64,000 nt of DNA from Larix kaempferi (GCA_027924585.1 BSBM01000762.1:11256501-11320500); one strand, 5' to 3'; shown: positions 10,730 through 23,063, counted from the stretch's first letter. The notes: a model not told the origin generated them from the sequence alone. Numbers and translations are program-made.

Positions 10730-11555
10730 TGTTGACACAAACCCAGTCGACAGGGGTTCCCAACACTGTCGACACCCAAACCACTGCGATCTCCCTGAGC
10801 ACTGGCCCAGACAGGTTTTACCCCGTCTAACAACACCTGCAGAGCAGATGAGGTCTCACCCGAGATGTTCAAGGGAGAGTTGACAGAACCATGTTTCCGC
10901 CGAATGAAGGAGGATGTTGTGGATCAACTACTTAACTTATTGCAACATTTCAGAAATAGATCTATGCATTTAACTCAGACATCAATCATATTCATGTCAT
11001 CATTCAACAGGACAATTCATAATTGCAACAGATATAACAGTAAAGCATTAATCGCAACAAGGAAACATCGCATCATTCATATATTCATATCGTGAAATGC
11101 ATTACCACAGATAAACAAGAAAAACACAGGGATTCTGCTCAACAACTCTGTCACATCATATTAACTCCGCAAAAACCCAGATATAAAATACTCAGCCTTC
11201 AACATCGGATCAAGATCTCTCAGATGTTAAGATTCAACAATCATACTCTCCAAAAGATAGATGTCGATCAAGATAAGGATAAGGATGATTCAACACTTAC
11301 AAACCTACGTCTATTTATAGGCTTGCGCCTTTACATTGTTTGTCCACTAACTAACTAATTCCTAACCCACACTTCAAAACAAATGACCCAAAATCTATCT
11401 ATTGTGGTCCAAATGACCCAAAAACCTGCATTCCGCGGTTCAACTGACCCAAAATTACACAAAATATTATCATTTGCGCTCAACTTTCTGCCTTCTGCGG
11501 TATCTTCGGCCTTGCGCAGCATCCACGATGCTGATCTGTCCAAACCGCGCCAACA
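10730..11555 (-). mobile_element. 5' LTR of gypsy element G1 (826 bp)
   Basis: On the minus strand it starts TGTTGGCGCGG at 11555 and ends TCAACA at 10730, immediately followed by the primer site and the gag start. The 80 bp on either side of this end match the LTR end and leader of the plus-strand element (52026-52250), which fixes the boundary. The upstream part (about 10930-11555) does not obviously match the 1.58-kb LTR family, so the LTRs have diverged more than the coding region. The partner 3' LTR would lie left of base 1. Confidence 0.7.
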
Positions 11556-14347
11556 AAATGCAATTGCAAGAGTTGTTGGAAAGGAAATATATCAGGACAT
11601 AGCCCGAGGGAATGCATGTAGAAAAGATGATCCCATTCCTAGTGTTGTGTAGGATGAAGAAGAGAGTGTTGGTTGATTGGGATAGCTATAGAGGAGATTT
11701 TTGACACCATTGAGTTTTATGGGTTGTGGGTTGAGCATGAGAACTTATAGCCAAAACTTAGAGACTTCACCCTTGTGGAATGGTAGCCTCAGTTTGGGGG
11801 TGGCCTCTGTCATAAAGAGATTAAGCGTAAAAGAGAGCCTAAGGTTGGGAGGAACATCATTCGTGTACAACCAGTTGGAAGATTATTTTCTCATAAAGAT
11901 AAGTAAACTGAAAATTCGATGAAGCGCCATGTTCTATATGTAATGAAGTGGTTTGACATCCCACATGCTACCCACTGAACAATTAGGTAGTTCTACTGCT
12001 ACTTGAATTATTCCCAAGGTACATTTAGCTAACTCCTTGTTCTCACTAAGGTGCCACTCTAACCATCTCTTGGCAGCTTGCACCCATGAACCAAGAAGAT
12101 CTAAGTCTTTTGTGTAGCTTCTATAAGAGGGTTTCCTTAGTCAACACTTAGCTTCTTTTACCTCTTGCACAACTATGCCATGTCTACTTTTGAACTAACA
12201 TGCCTTACTTATGGAAACACTGCCTTATGCCTCTACATCCTGCATGTAGTAGCTTTCTATGTGTGCTCGATCCACCCAGATGAGTATGTAGGGATGTTCG
12301 CTACCTGCCTCAAGATAGAGATGTTGCATATACCCTATTAATTTCTTCAATCATGCTTCTGACCATCTTTTCAATGACTCTCCTTTCACTGTTTTCCCAT
12401 AAAACATCCTACTAAATCTCTCTCCATCCAACCTTCTACTTCCTCCATTCCTACATCCTTTCCAATTATCATTTTAACATTGTTGGGTTTAATCCTTATA
12501 CATTTATGTTTTCTTCTATTTTGTATGAGATTCGATTTTTCATTTTTTTTGAACCACTTGAAATCTGCAACTCCCTTCCTTCCTTTACTATATTAACCAA
12601 GTCTAAGCCATGATCACTTGCACAAGGAACTTGAGCTTTGGTTTGAACACCAAGGTTTTCAGAACCTTTCCATATAGTATCCAAGAAAACCTCACGACCT
12701 TTGACACTATCTTTAGTTAATTCTTTTCCATCTCCTTTTGATGATTCCATTGTCCTTTCTTAATACAAGATGACACCTTTACTAATTTGACATAATCCCC
12801 TTATGGCCATTTTCCTTGCTGATCCACATGTACCTTTTTGTTTTGACCACCTAGATTGCCTCAAAAAATAGGTATGCATGGTCTCATGTTATATCTTTTT
12901 GAAGTGCCTGCACACTCTGCTATATCTCCAAACACTCTTCTCACTGCTAGAGTATTGAACATGGACTTGGAGTCCCTTCTCCAAAATTCACTAAATCTAA
13001 ATCCAAATCCATTGTTTAAGTGGTTTGCCCTAAGAACCTCCAATCTAACCAGCAGGGAACATCTTAGACAATGTGGTGGATATGATTTGTGGAAAACTTA
13101 GAAATACTTATTGCAGATCCCTTATCATAGACCTTCCTTCCAAAATCCTCTTCGACTAAAACCCCAAAAACCCTTGCAAAACTTCACAAACTCAACATAT
13201 CTTGTCAAATTCCTTCAACAATGATTATAGGAGAATTTCATGACATGGTCGGGGATTCAATCCATTGTGTCCCAAGTAGGTATCATCATCATGATCGTTG
13301 TTCTGGTTGGTACATGCTCCCTCCCCGCTATGAATATCTATTGTGACCCAAGGTTCACCAATTAAATTAATTACTTTACATAAAATTGAAAAAACAAAAC
13401 AAAACTTAATAATAAAAATCGAAATGCTCTCCTAGACACGAGGTTAAACTATAACCAAGGTAGTATCTAGTCACATGCATGAAGTTAAGGCTAGATGCTA
13501 TTGGGAAGCACATGACCCCACTATTGTAGCCTCAACAATGACAATATATGATATTGACTTTCTTGTGGATATTGTTTACGCTGAAACTACTTTTTGTTCA
13601 TGGAGTGTGACCTTAAACTATTTCTCATCGGCTAAGAGCTTGTGTTGCATGTATGTAATGAAACATGCTAACAACTTGAAATCCAAAAGTATTTAACAAG
13701 AGTGAAAGTCTACCCCTTATGAACCATAAACAAATTATTTCAAATGAACAAATTTTGTTTACACATGATGATGATGTTGCATGTCCAAATTTTAAGATTG
13801 TATCATTAAAAGTTAGGCCAATAGCCTTCAAAATTATTAATTTTTAATGACATGAAAAAATAATAAAAATCAAAATGATGTGAGGATTGAACTTAATTGT
13901 TGATTTGACCGCCTATGCTTTTGTCGGCATGGTATTGAATAAATAGAGAACCGTTGGAATGGGATTCTTGTTTTGGGCATGCTTTTGTTTAAATGAAGAA
14001 GCGTGGGGGAATTGGATCCTTCAAAGAAATGGTGGATCCTCGAACTTCTAAAAAGGGATTAACTTTTAATATAAAATGCTATCGAAGCCTTTATAATAGA
14101 AGGCTTTCCATCAATAATAAAGTAATGACAAAGCTCGGTCCACGATCAGGATAAACGTAGCTTCAACCAAGGTTCCGTGACGCGTAGTAGAATATTGTAG
14201 ATGGACATGAAGCCACTTCCACCTCCCCTTCAAGGCTTCGCCTTTAAGCAATATGCTGCCAATTAACACACTACCAATCATATAAATTAAATCCCTCCTG
14301 GGGTTATCAATATGAATTAAATCCCACCCTGGGCTTACCAATTCAGA
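11556..14347. other. Intergenic region with possible decayed coding remnant
   Basis: There is no confident gene. Between about 12750 and 11950 the minus strand gives semi-continuous frames (for example 12496-12750, 84 codons, Lys/Glu-rich; then a stretch with WMERDLVG and WVDRAHI broken by stops). These might be the remains of a LINE- or gag-like protein, but I cannot assign them. At 14276-14341 a short imperfect direct repeat containing AATTAAATCCC occurs twice. The rest is AT-rich and featureless. Confidence 0.4.
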
Positions 14348-14425
14348 AGTTAGTTTTTATTATTATTGTTCTTATTCACTCCAAACAGTTAGTTTTTATT
14401 ATTACTGTTCTTATTCACTCCAAAC
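14348..14425 (+). repeat. Two tandem 39-bp repeats upstream of the penta-EF-hand gene
   Basis: Units 14348-14386 and 14387-14425 are identical except for one base (TTATTATTATTG against TTATTACTGTTC region). Each contains TTTTTATTATTA and CACTCCAAAC. They end about 170 bp before the start codon, so they lie in the likely proximal promoter or 5' UTR. Confidence 0.85.
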
Positions 14426-14542
14426 AGTTCTGGCGGACCTCATCAAACACCAGTAACTACTCCCGTTTCCCTCATCTTCCAAGGGCTTCGACATAGAATC
14501 TTGTTGTATCGAAATTCGATCTTGGGTACCAGCGGGTTTTGA

Positions 14543-14548
14543 TATATA
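14543..14548 (+). promoter_or_regulatory. Possible TATA box of the penta-EF-hand gene
   Basis: TATATA in the context GTTTTGATATATACGG lies 46 bp before the start codon. That would leave a very short 5' UTR, so the true start of transcription could be elsewhere. Confidence 0.3.
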
Positions 14549-14593
14549 CGGGGAAAACAGCCCATTGATTCACAGAGCAAAAAAAGGCAATCC

Positions 14594-17198
14594 ATGTATG
14601 GACCTGGGAAACCATCTGCGCCCCCTGCGCCTACTTCATACCAACAATCATCATGGTCTCATTCTCCAACCCCGCCACCATCTTCATACCAGCAATCATC
14701 ATGGTCTCAATCTCCTACCCCCCCGCAGTCATATGGGCAGCCCCCCATGAATCTCCATGGCTATCCCCAGACCTGGTCTCAGCAGCCACCAGGAGCATAT
14801 TCATATCCTCCTCCATATGGTAGCCCTTATCAGCCCCCTCTCTTCCCACCAGGCACAGATCCAGAAATTGTCCGATGTTTTCAAATGGCAGATGTAGATG
14901 GCAGCGGGTCTGTTGATGACAGAGAGTTGCAGAGAGTGTTGTCTTCTGCCAATCACGAGTTCAGTCTGAGAACAATCCATTTGCTGATGTTTCTGTTCGC
15001 CAACAACACACAAAGAATAGGTTAGTATCAGACTGAATTGCATTTATCTTGCGGGTTCTTTATCTCACTGTCATGTATGAATGGAGTATTGTTCTGGTGC
15101 AGGTCCAAAGGAATTCGTAGCTCTTTGGCAGTGCATAGCAGAGTGGCGGGTAAGCACATGACTCTTATACTGTTCCATATAGCTTAGTCTACCATGCATA
15201 ATTACCAAGATCCAGTCTAGTTTTGAGTTTTCTGATATAAATGAAAAATTTCAAGTGCGTTTGAAAAGTCTCTCCTCATGTGAAATGCTTGCTTGCTTGG
15301 ATTTTCCTCCTCTCTTTTGGGATGTGTTGTGTGGGTGCTTGTGTATGAAACAACATTCAGTTACACTGCCACTATGAAATCTCCTTTATCTGGTGTGTTA
15401 TACCACATTGATTTTGATTGTGAGTGTTGGTCTATGACATCATACAAGTTCTATTGCACCAATGAGGTATCCACAAGAGAGTGGCGTCTCACTTTCTTAT
15501 TGAGATAAAGGGTAATGGCTGATTGATTGATTGATTGCAGGGTGAGTATGCTTGCTTGCTGGGCTTCTTCCCTCTCTCCAGGTTATTTAAATAGTTATTA
15601 GATTCATAAATGTTAGGGTTTGGAGTCAGGTTTTCAAAGTGTTCTCACACCGTTTCCCTTGTAGTACATTAGTGTAGCTTATGGATACTGCTCGTATATT
15701 TGTGTAATCTGAAACCAGTAGAAAGAAACACAGAGGTTCTGCTATAGGCTATAGATAAATGAACCTGTGAATGGGAGTATGCTAGTGTAGATTCTGGATA
15801 CTCCGGGTTATTTGAGGTTGAGAAGCTCTATAATAAATAGGTATTGTATTTTGAAACCAATAGAGAGAAACACAGAGGTTCTGCTATGGGCTGTAGGTAA
15901 ACAAACCTGTGAATGGGACCTGCACGAACTTTTTCACAACCACACATTATGTAATGAATTATTGAAGTGCGTTTTATTTAAAATAGTAAATAGTTGAAAA
16001 GACCTTTCCGCAAAAATTGTAAATTCTCAGTTGGGAGACTCTCCTGGTTTTACTCTCTAATATTTGGCAACATAGAAGCTGTGAATTCTTCCACAATAGT
16101 GATATGTCAATGTCACAAGAAAGGTTGGTTAAGTTGGCAGTAATGAATGCTTCCAAATCAATAATATCAATTTCAAAAGAAAAGTTGATCAAGCTGGTAA
16201 GTCAGCGAGCCTGACAATGTGGAACAGAGACAAATAAGGATGGCATTTTCTAAATAAACAACCTTGTTCTAATTGTTGCCCATAAATGCTTTTCAGGAAG
16301 ATACTGAACATAATGTTTTTTTGTTGTGATTAATCTGAATAGAAATTTTAGAAGGTAGTCTGTGAATAAGATAAGGATACACAGTTTGAGTTTCTAACAG
16401 AGACTTTTATGAGAGCGGTTCCTATTTGCCATATGTGTTAATTCTTTTTACAAACATGTAATGAATATGACACTTTGAATTTACTTGAAAATCAATTCAC
16501 TCTTTTCTCATTGCAGGTTATCTTTCTTAGATTTGATAGAGATCGAAGTGGAAAGATAGATGCCCAAGAACTTCGGGATGCACTTTTGAGTCTGGGATAT
16601 GCCATATCGCCATCCATTTTACAGATTCTTGTTTCAAAATATGACAGGACAGGGCAAGCTAGGGAAATAGACTATGATAATTTTATCGAGTAAGTTTGCT
16701 TGGTTCTGAGATTTTAGACAGTCCTAGTCTTTGTATTTTATCATTAGCAATAATAAAATGACATGCTTTTAGTACCATAAACAAGCTGTTTTTCTTGTAA
16801 GCAACCTTTTTTTGGTAGATTGCTGATTTAGTTCTTTATTCTTTCCCACTGATTAAAACTTTTTTTTGTTTTGTTGATGTGCAGATGTGGCATTATTGTG
16901 AAGGTGAGTTGATAATCCTTGATAACTTTTGTCCCCATGCAAACTATAAATTCCATGCATTCAAACTGCAAACAGTAACACATTTTTTGGTTGTCAAATG
17001 TACTTGATTTCAAATGCATCTTAAAGAATGAAAAACATATATATTCAGGTTATTTGAGGCTTATGACTGTTTCTCTGTTCTTTCCTTTTGTAGGGGCTTA
17101 CTGATATGTTCAAAGCAAAAGATACACGTTATACAGGCTCTGCCACTTTGAATTATGAAACATTCATGCTTATGGTCTTGCCATATATCATTGCATAA
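14594..17198 (+). CDS. Penta-EF-hand calcium-binding protein (CML48/49/50-like), five exons
   Basis: Exons are 14594-15020, 15103-15149, 16517-16689, 16885-16903 and 17094-17198. All introns are GT-AG (82, 1367, 195 and 190 bp), and the joined frame encodes 256 aa. The N-terminus (1-85) is rich in Pro, Ser, Gln and Tyr, with a duplicated SYQQSSWS motif at 15 and 31. The penta-EF-hand core begins at FPPGTDP (84-90). EF1 has a canonical loop, DVDGSGSVDDRE (100-111). EF3 has one too, DRDRSGKIDAQE (165-176). EF2, EF4 and EF5 are degenerate; in this family EF5 usually pairs subunits. The C-terminus FMLMVLPYIIA resembles Arabidopsis CML49/CML50, which are longer mainly in the N-terminal tail. By family, it is probably a soluble calcium sensor; targets are unknown. 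No stop or frameshift: the only intact host gene here. Confidence 0.93.
15670..15918 (+). repeat. Diverged tandem duplication inside intron 2 of the penta-EF-hand gene
   Basis: 15670-15776 and 15783-15918 both run from TAGTGTAG...TGGATACT to ACACAGAGGTTCTGCTAT and end CCTGTGAATGGGA. The second copy has about 28 extra bases in the middle. The duplication is intronic and has no coding effect. Confidence 0.75.
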
Positions 17199-18452
17199 CG
17201 TCTCTTGTTGTAATCTGTGTAAATTTTTGGTCCTTTTGTTGATTGTAATTTGTTACACCTAATTTAATTGGATTTTTTCAATCAATCAATTCTTCTTGTA
17301 TTTCCTTGTCAGAAGGCTTGGTTTGCATGACCTCTCGCCATTTTGTTCCATTCTTTTGATGTAAGGGGCTTTGCTGACAGCAAAAGCTCAATGTTTTGGC
17401 ATGTTGCTGAAACTCAGAATAACTGTTCACTATAGTTGTAAACCTTATTTAGATTCACAATTTCACTTTAACTAATTTTTTGGTGTGTTATATGTAACAC
17501 TGATGACATTTGTCTTTTCCCAGTATAGAGACTCTAGATATAAAATATAATAACATTTGTTCTTTTATTTGCTTTAAAGTTTAGATGGTTTGTGACCATC
17601 ATCTGGCAAGAAATGAAATGTCAATGCCTTTGAGCAAATGTCCAGAGGACATGTTCAGTTGCCACTTGTCAAAGGCGTGTCATGATGTAATATCAACAAA
17701 ATTGATTGATTAGCTCTTGAAAAAGGTCCATATTTGAAATCAATGATTTTTGAAGGGTGCTTGGGATCATCCCTAATGTTTGAAACCCTTGATAAGATAT
17801 GAATACCAAGTTATTGGAAAAGGTTCTAACAATGGCACCACTGATTTCCAGAAGTGCTGAAATATTTTGTATACAGCCTCAACGGCGATTCACATTTTTT
17901 GATACTCTGCATTTGATCTAGTAATGAGTAACAACATTTTCTCTAAGCAGACATCTTGTATAAAAGAGTAGACAGAAATGCTGTTTTTTTAGTCATTGTT
18001 TGATGTTGTTTAGGTGGAATTGCCTCCAAGGCATAGGTAAATATTGAGAAAATAAAAATGTTTAATGTGACCAAAAAGCCGGTGGAATTGGAAAACCTGC
18101 AAATTTACTTTTCTATATATTACGGTTTTTAGAACTATTCAAGTACAAAGGAATGGTACGTCTATCATCGAATATTTTGTAGTTAAAGTGGACAGGAAAT
18201 AAAATATAATTGTATTGTAAAATTGCTTGCGTGTTGACCCAATTGTAATAGTATGGGAAGAGTTTTAGGCTCCTGTCATTAGAATGAACAAGGCTCCTAT
18301 CAGAACAAGTGGGAATACTTTACATTATCAGAGATTGTTCAAGGGACTTGGTTGTGTCTAAATACTTGGAAAGAATTGGAGATCTGGACATTTCATCATC
18401 AACAAACTTGGATTTGCCTAATGACAAATATCCACAATTCTTATGTAGTCAG
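17199..18452. other. 3' flank of the penta-EF-hand gene, no gene seen
   Basis: The first ~100 bp after the stop contain several TTGTAA/TGTAAT elements and a T-rich run and probably form the 3' UTR. No canonical AATAAA stands out. The remainder is AT-rich, with no supported ORF or repeat. Confidence 0.4.
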
Positions 18453-18599
18453 TGTTATGTTTTTACCTGTTTAGCTTGGTTAGTTGTCTCCACTACGCTA
18501 GAGTGCACACAGCATCAGGTCTGTACAGTGGTCTGCCTGGGTTTCTTTGCGCAACAGACTGTGAGGGAAGCACAGTTATATAGTGGAGTAGAGGGCGCA

Positions 18600-20157
18600 T
18601 GTAACGCCCCCTTCCATCATCGAATGTACATGAAGGGAAACGTTAACAACACAGGGCTTTCGTAATGGCTTAGCCCCAATAATTTAAAATCTTCCATATG
18701 CAGATTGATCTCGATGTAAACACAGCGGAAATTAAAAGATTACATATGCGCACAATTTCTTCACGTGTTCAACATACCCATAACAGTCATACATGTAATC
18801 AGTCATTAAGTATCATATGCATAAAACATGATGCATTTCATTTCATTAACAGGAATAATTAATCCTTCAGATTGAATGCGTAGCAGAACACAGAATGCAA
18901 ATAATTTAAATCACATGAACACTTATCTTGAGGAGTTGATGTCCAACAACTGGCTACGTGAAGACAACGTTCCTCCCAACCGTAGATCTCTATCCAGCCT
19001 ATATTCCTTCAGCTGAGAGATCACCCCCGAGCTGGGCTGTGTATCCACTAAGGAAGACTAGCTGGGTTCACTCACAGCCATGGCTTCAGTCAAGCATCCA
19101 AGAAAATAGAGGAGGGTAATGCTAAGCCAGTGAGCTCAACCACAGAGCTACAGGCATCTCAAGTGAGCTCAACAGTCAGGCACCCACATTACCTACCACA
19201 TCCAACACAAGGAAGATCCCCTTCTCTGTTACACAGTCCCTCAGGAAATTCTTCCCTCTAGTGCTCTTCAGGATGGGCATAGAAAGGTCCAGCTGCTGAT
19301 CCTTGAGATCCTAGCCTTCACAGGGTTTATCAAGCATACCCAACCTCTGCATAGTCCATTCCCCATTGATTTCTCACCATTCTGCTCACCAAATACTCAA
19401 ATCCGTCACTCGTTTTCTGAGCTGCAAAAACTGGGTTTTCCCATTGATTTCGGGGTAGCTAATGCTCCCAAATTCGCCCCAAGGTTTATGCTAACGGATC
19501 CCCCATTGGATTTCCCTGTCCCCTGCCAAATCTGGACGTTTTTGGTCTTTCAAAAACTGGGTTCTCTCAAGGTCGCGATTTCTGGTTTTTCCTCACTGCT
19601 GGCACTCGTTTTTGGATGGGAATGATGCTAGATAGTTTCACAATGGACTGGGGTGAGAATGAAGCAACCTCCCATGAGGTTGAGTGACTTCTTGCCCAAG
19701 CAATCAGAGCCCATGCCCACCCATACGAATTTCAGGGCTGCCCATGCTCCATTGAAGCCATGGGCTGAAAACTCAACCACCTTCTTATAGCAGGCTTTAA
19801 TGTCACCTTGGAAAGTCAATGGGTTCTCATAATGACAAATGGCAGCCTAGGGTTTAATCCCATAGCCCCCTCACCACTCCCTAGTGGATACACATGGCCC
19901 CTTCTCATTCGTTGCCTCCATAGCCAGTTTTTGGTATTTTATTTCAATGTTAAATATTTACATCAAATTTACAATATCCCATGGCTTAATAGCACGTGGG
20001 TAACAAAATATCAAGCGTGTCTAATTTAAATAAAATCCGAGCATAAACTAGCGGGGCCTTGGCCTTGAGCTCCACGCTAGGGAAAACATACAACGTGTGT
20101 ATACAATATTTACATTAGAGCCAATATTTCCTAAGGGTTCAAAATTGGGGTATTACA
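18600..20157 (-). mobile_element. Solo LTR, 1,558 bp, with perfect 5-bp target duplication GCGCA
   Basis: The segment begins TGTAACGCCCCC and ends GGGTATTACA. It is flanked by GCGCA at 18595-18599 and 20158-20162. On the minus strand it reads TGTAATACCCC...GGGGGCGTTACA, an LTR-like start and end with complementary termini. About 85-105 bp from its minus-strand start it carries GAGCTCAAGGCCAAGGCCCC (complement of 20053-20072), shared with 22973-22992 and 47787-47806. It contains no coding sequence and no second LTR. Removing it restores a 31-bp tandem duplication in the host copia LTR. Confidence 0.88.
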
Positions 20158-21059
20158 GCGCATGCACAGTTATATAGTGGAGTAGAGGACGCATGCATGC
20201 TTTCAGCATTCATGCTCCAATCCTAGTTTATTTTTAGTTTTGTTGCATTCAGTTCATTGCTGTTCCAGATTTTGAAGGCATGCATGTGCCGTCACTGCCA
20301 ATCCTAGTTATTTTCAGTTTTATCACCTTCAGTTCACTGCTGTTCCAGATTTAAAAAGTTTTAGTGCAGTTCAGTTTCTATTTCAGTTTAGTTAGAGCGT
20401 TTGCATGAGGAGCAGAGTGAGGGTGCAGAGCTCAAGGAGCAGTGTGCATGCATAATGTATACATGCCACAGTCATCCTCCAGTTGGGTGCACTAAATTTG
20501 GCACTGCTATTCATGCATGAGGGCACACTGGTTATATTGATTAGGGTTAGGGTTTGACTCTGTCAGTTAGGGGCATTTCTTGCATGTCTCTAGATTGTAT
20601 CTTCCCTTCTCTTATTCTAGAAAATAGATGAATGGCACACCACTGAGATTGTGAGTGAGTTATAGATTTGAGCTTTTGCTTTGTGAGTTTATTCTTTGCT
20701 GGTTTGAGAGTTCAGATCCGCGTGTTTGTTGCTCATACTATGTAGTATAACATATTCTATAGCTGTTGCTTTGTTTGGTGTTTTCAGTGTTAACAATCTA
20801 GAATTTAGGTTAAATTTCTAGCTGCAAAATCTACCTTACCATGGTCTGATTTTTGACATTGTATCAGAGTTTGTTTGCTGAAACCTTCTAAGAATGTGTT
20901 TGGACAGTAGGGCCTCTACTTGGCATATGGATTTTTTAGAAGGCTAAGGGTGGGATGCCCAAGATCTGTGCTTGAGAAAAATACTGTGGACCTATGCTAG
21001 GTTGTTCTCGGTTGCTGATCTGTTTTGTCTAGCAGGAGCAACAATATGACTACATTTAG

Positions 21060-22440
21060 TCTTTAGATATGAAGATAGATTAGAAGGCCTCTTCAATTTC
21101 TTTCTATGGAAGTGTCATGTATAGATGCTGCTTGAAGAGCATGATCTTTGGGATTTCGTTGAGACCATAATATAAAAATATGACCAAGACAAAGCTAGTC
21201 ATCTTTGACTTCATGACAGATCACTTGATCCCTCACACCGTGAGGAAGACCATGGGTAAGGAGATGTTTGAAGATTACTAAACTCCGATGATAACTTATA
21301 GCAGTTGGAGAGGGCAAGATTGAAGTGTTAGTACCCATAGTCTTGAATGAGTTTTCATCTTCTTGGCAACCTTTTGTCTGGGGTCTCTATGCCCAAGATA
21401 AGCTTCCCACCTCGGAGAAGCTATGGGATAATTTCATGCAAGAGGAGACGACATAGACACTGTTGTAGGTACAAGGAGGAAAAGCAAAATCTACCTCTCA
21501 TATGTAGGATGAAGGGCAGAAAGAAAGGAGGACCCAGGGAGAGGAAAGAAAGAGTATTCAGGTTCTTCAAATCAGGGTAAGGACTTAGCCACATCAAGTG
21601 TTTCAAATGTTAGAAGTGTGGCCACTATGCTTCTTAGTGTCTTGAGAAAAAGGAGAAGGGTAAACTACAACAATTTAAGTAGTTTGTAGGGAGTGAAAAA
21701 CCTTCTACTGAAGTGGATGAACTTGCATCCAAGTTTGAGACAACCTTCTCAGGGTCTGATGTCTTTCATCTAACACTTTCTAGTGTCAAATGGTATGTGG
21801 AGAGTGGAGTGTCCAGATATATGGCTTTCAACAAGAAGGCCTTCAATGGAATTTAGGAGCAAGAGGTAGACATACAGGTGGAGTTTGGTGACAATGCAAT
21901 GTATCTAATGGTAGGGATAGGATCCATCTCATTTTAGATGCCCTCACAAGATATTGAAGGACAAGGACATCATAAATTTTTTTTAATGTTAAAAAACTAT
22001 AGTATCATATTTCCATGTTTTCAGCTGTCTTGTATATATATTCACGTTCAAGAGAAGAAAAGAGCCAAGTTGGAACCCTCTAGGATATTTTTGTGGAAGA
22101 TAGTTGTAAGTCGAGATGTCAAGTTTGATGACGATGCAGGGTCCTCTTAAGTCTTAGGAGCCACCAACAGAGATTGAGGAAGTTGAAAAGCTTGCTGCCC
22201 CAAATGTTGATCAACAAATTCTTGGTAAATCATAGTTGGATCAGTGAGGTTATAATATAGGTACAAAGACAATTTTACCACCTAGTATAATGAGGAGGTT
22301 GAGGTGGCTTACACAAACAATGCACGGGGTAAAGTAAGGTAGTGCCCAAAGAATTCTTCTTGAGTAAGCCATCCTCAGAAGTTTCCTAGTGATGTTGCAT
22401 CGATGTCTTCCATTATTGATGCAAATCCTCCTAGTTATTT
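21060..22440 (+). pseudogene. Copia gag-pol remnant of element C1
   Basis: With stops ignored, 21070-21470 reads as copia Gag (RLEGLFNFF, then EEHDLWDFVE, then TKTKLVIFDFMTDHLIP, then WDNFMQEET). A CCHC knuckle of the form CFKCxKCGHYASxC lies at about 21602-21643. The protease motif at about 21795 is WYVESGVSRYM, with the catalytic Asp replaced by Glu. The integrase core is missing: the frame jumps near 21990-22030 to the integrase C-terminal stretch (IYIHVQEKKRAKLEPS, then VSRDVKFDDD). Only faint RT-linker similarity follows to 22440, and no RT active site was found. Confidence 0.7.
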
Positions 22441-22639
22441 GGAGGCAACATGTCTAGCTTGTTTATGTTCTGTTTGTAAGTCCTGGACAGCTCTTTTTGA
22501 ATACTTATGTAGTTGTTAAAGATTGAGGAATGATGCTGATATTGTATGTACTTTTTGATTCGTATGAATATCAAAAACCTATCTCTGCATGTAGATTTAG
22601 CAATGTTACCATTTAGAAAGGTCGTAGGAAGCCAGGGAA

Positions 22640-23063
22640 CAGGGGGTTACTCAAATTTGGACAGCCATACCTCTCCATTCCCCAAGGCATTAACTACTTC
22701 ACCCAACTCTTGGGAGAAATGAATGATTGGGTACAAAAGTCAACATGGGTAGTTGAGGGTTTGATGGGTTCTCTCATTAACACTTGGCTTGACTTGATTG
22801 GCTCAAGGGTTTGAATGTTTTCCTTCCCAATTCCTTGTAAAATCATGCCCCCATCTCTTGCTGCATTGCATAGTTAGTTGTGGGTATTTTATTAAAATGC
22901 ATATTTACATGATATTGAAATTCCAATGTGCTTGGCTAGCACATAAACCATATGCATCAATAAATTGATGGCGGGGCCTTGGCCTTGAGCTCTTCACCAC
23001 GATTTTATAACAATATTACATCATTTACACTTTAATACAATGGGGTCAAAATCGGGATATTAT
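22640..23063 (-). mobile_element. LTR fragment related to the 18600-20157 family
   Basis: The minus-strand start (near 23063) reads TATAATATCCCGATTTTGAC, a worn version of TGTAATACCCC. GAGCTCAAGGCCAAGGCCCC follows (complement of 22973-22992), and then sequence similar to the solo LTR near 19900-20050. The left end is not defined and no target duplication was found, so it is probably truncated. Confidence 0.55.

Larger units (their letters stand above)
1..11555 (-). mobile_element. Rearranged Ty3/gypsy LTR retrotransposon (G1), left part outside window
   Basis: Read on the minus strand, the order from the right is: 5' LTR (10730-11555), primer site, gag with zinc knuckles, protease, two Gag-like modules, reverse transcriptase, RNase H and the start of integrase. 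The protease-to-integrase segment then begins again twice, so the element was rearranged by tandem duplication. No integrase catalytic core, third ORF or 3' LTR is inside the window. A solo LTR of a related family interrupts it at 5583-7170. Frameshifts, stops and a lost protease aspartate show it is not autonomous. Its proteins align domain by domain with the plus-strand element at 46299-64000, but its LTR is shorter (826 against about 1,583 bp), so it is a related subfamily rather than the same one. Confidence 0.85.
18453..22600 (+). mobile_element. Decayed Ty1/copia element with internal deletion (C1)
   Basis: A primer site TGTATCAGAG (20860-20869) resembles the initiator-Met site TGGTATCAGAGC. 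The LTR before it ends near 20858 and probably starts TGTTATG at about 18453. It is interrupted by the solo LTR at 18600-20157 and would be about 840 bp without it. Degenerate gag, zinc knuckle, protease and an integrase tail follow to about 22150; weak RT-linker similarity ends near 22440. No 3' LTR was found. Coding frames are full of stops, so this is an old copy. The LTR start is the least certain boundary. Confidence 0.55.

Noticed and set aside
20860-20873. Isolated tRNA gene because of the TGTATCAGAG sequence
   Set aside because: Only the primer-site complement is present; there is no cloverleaf-capable sequence around it.
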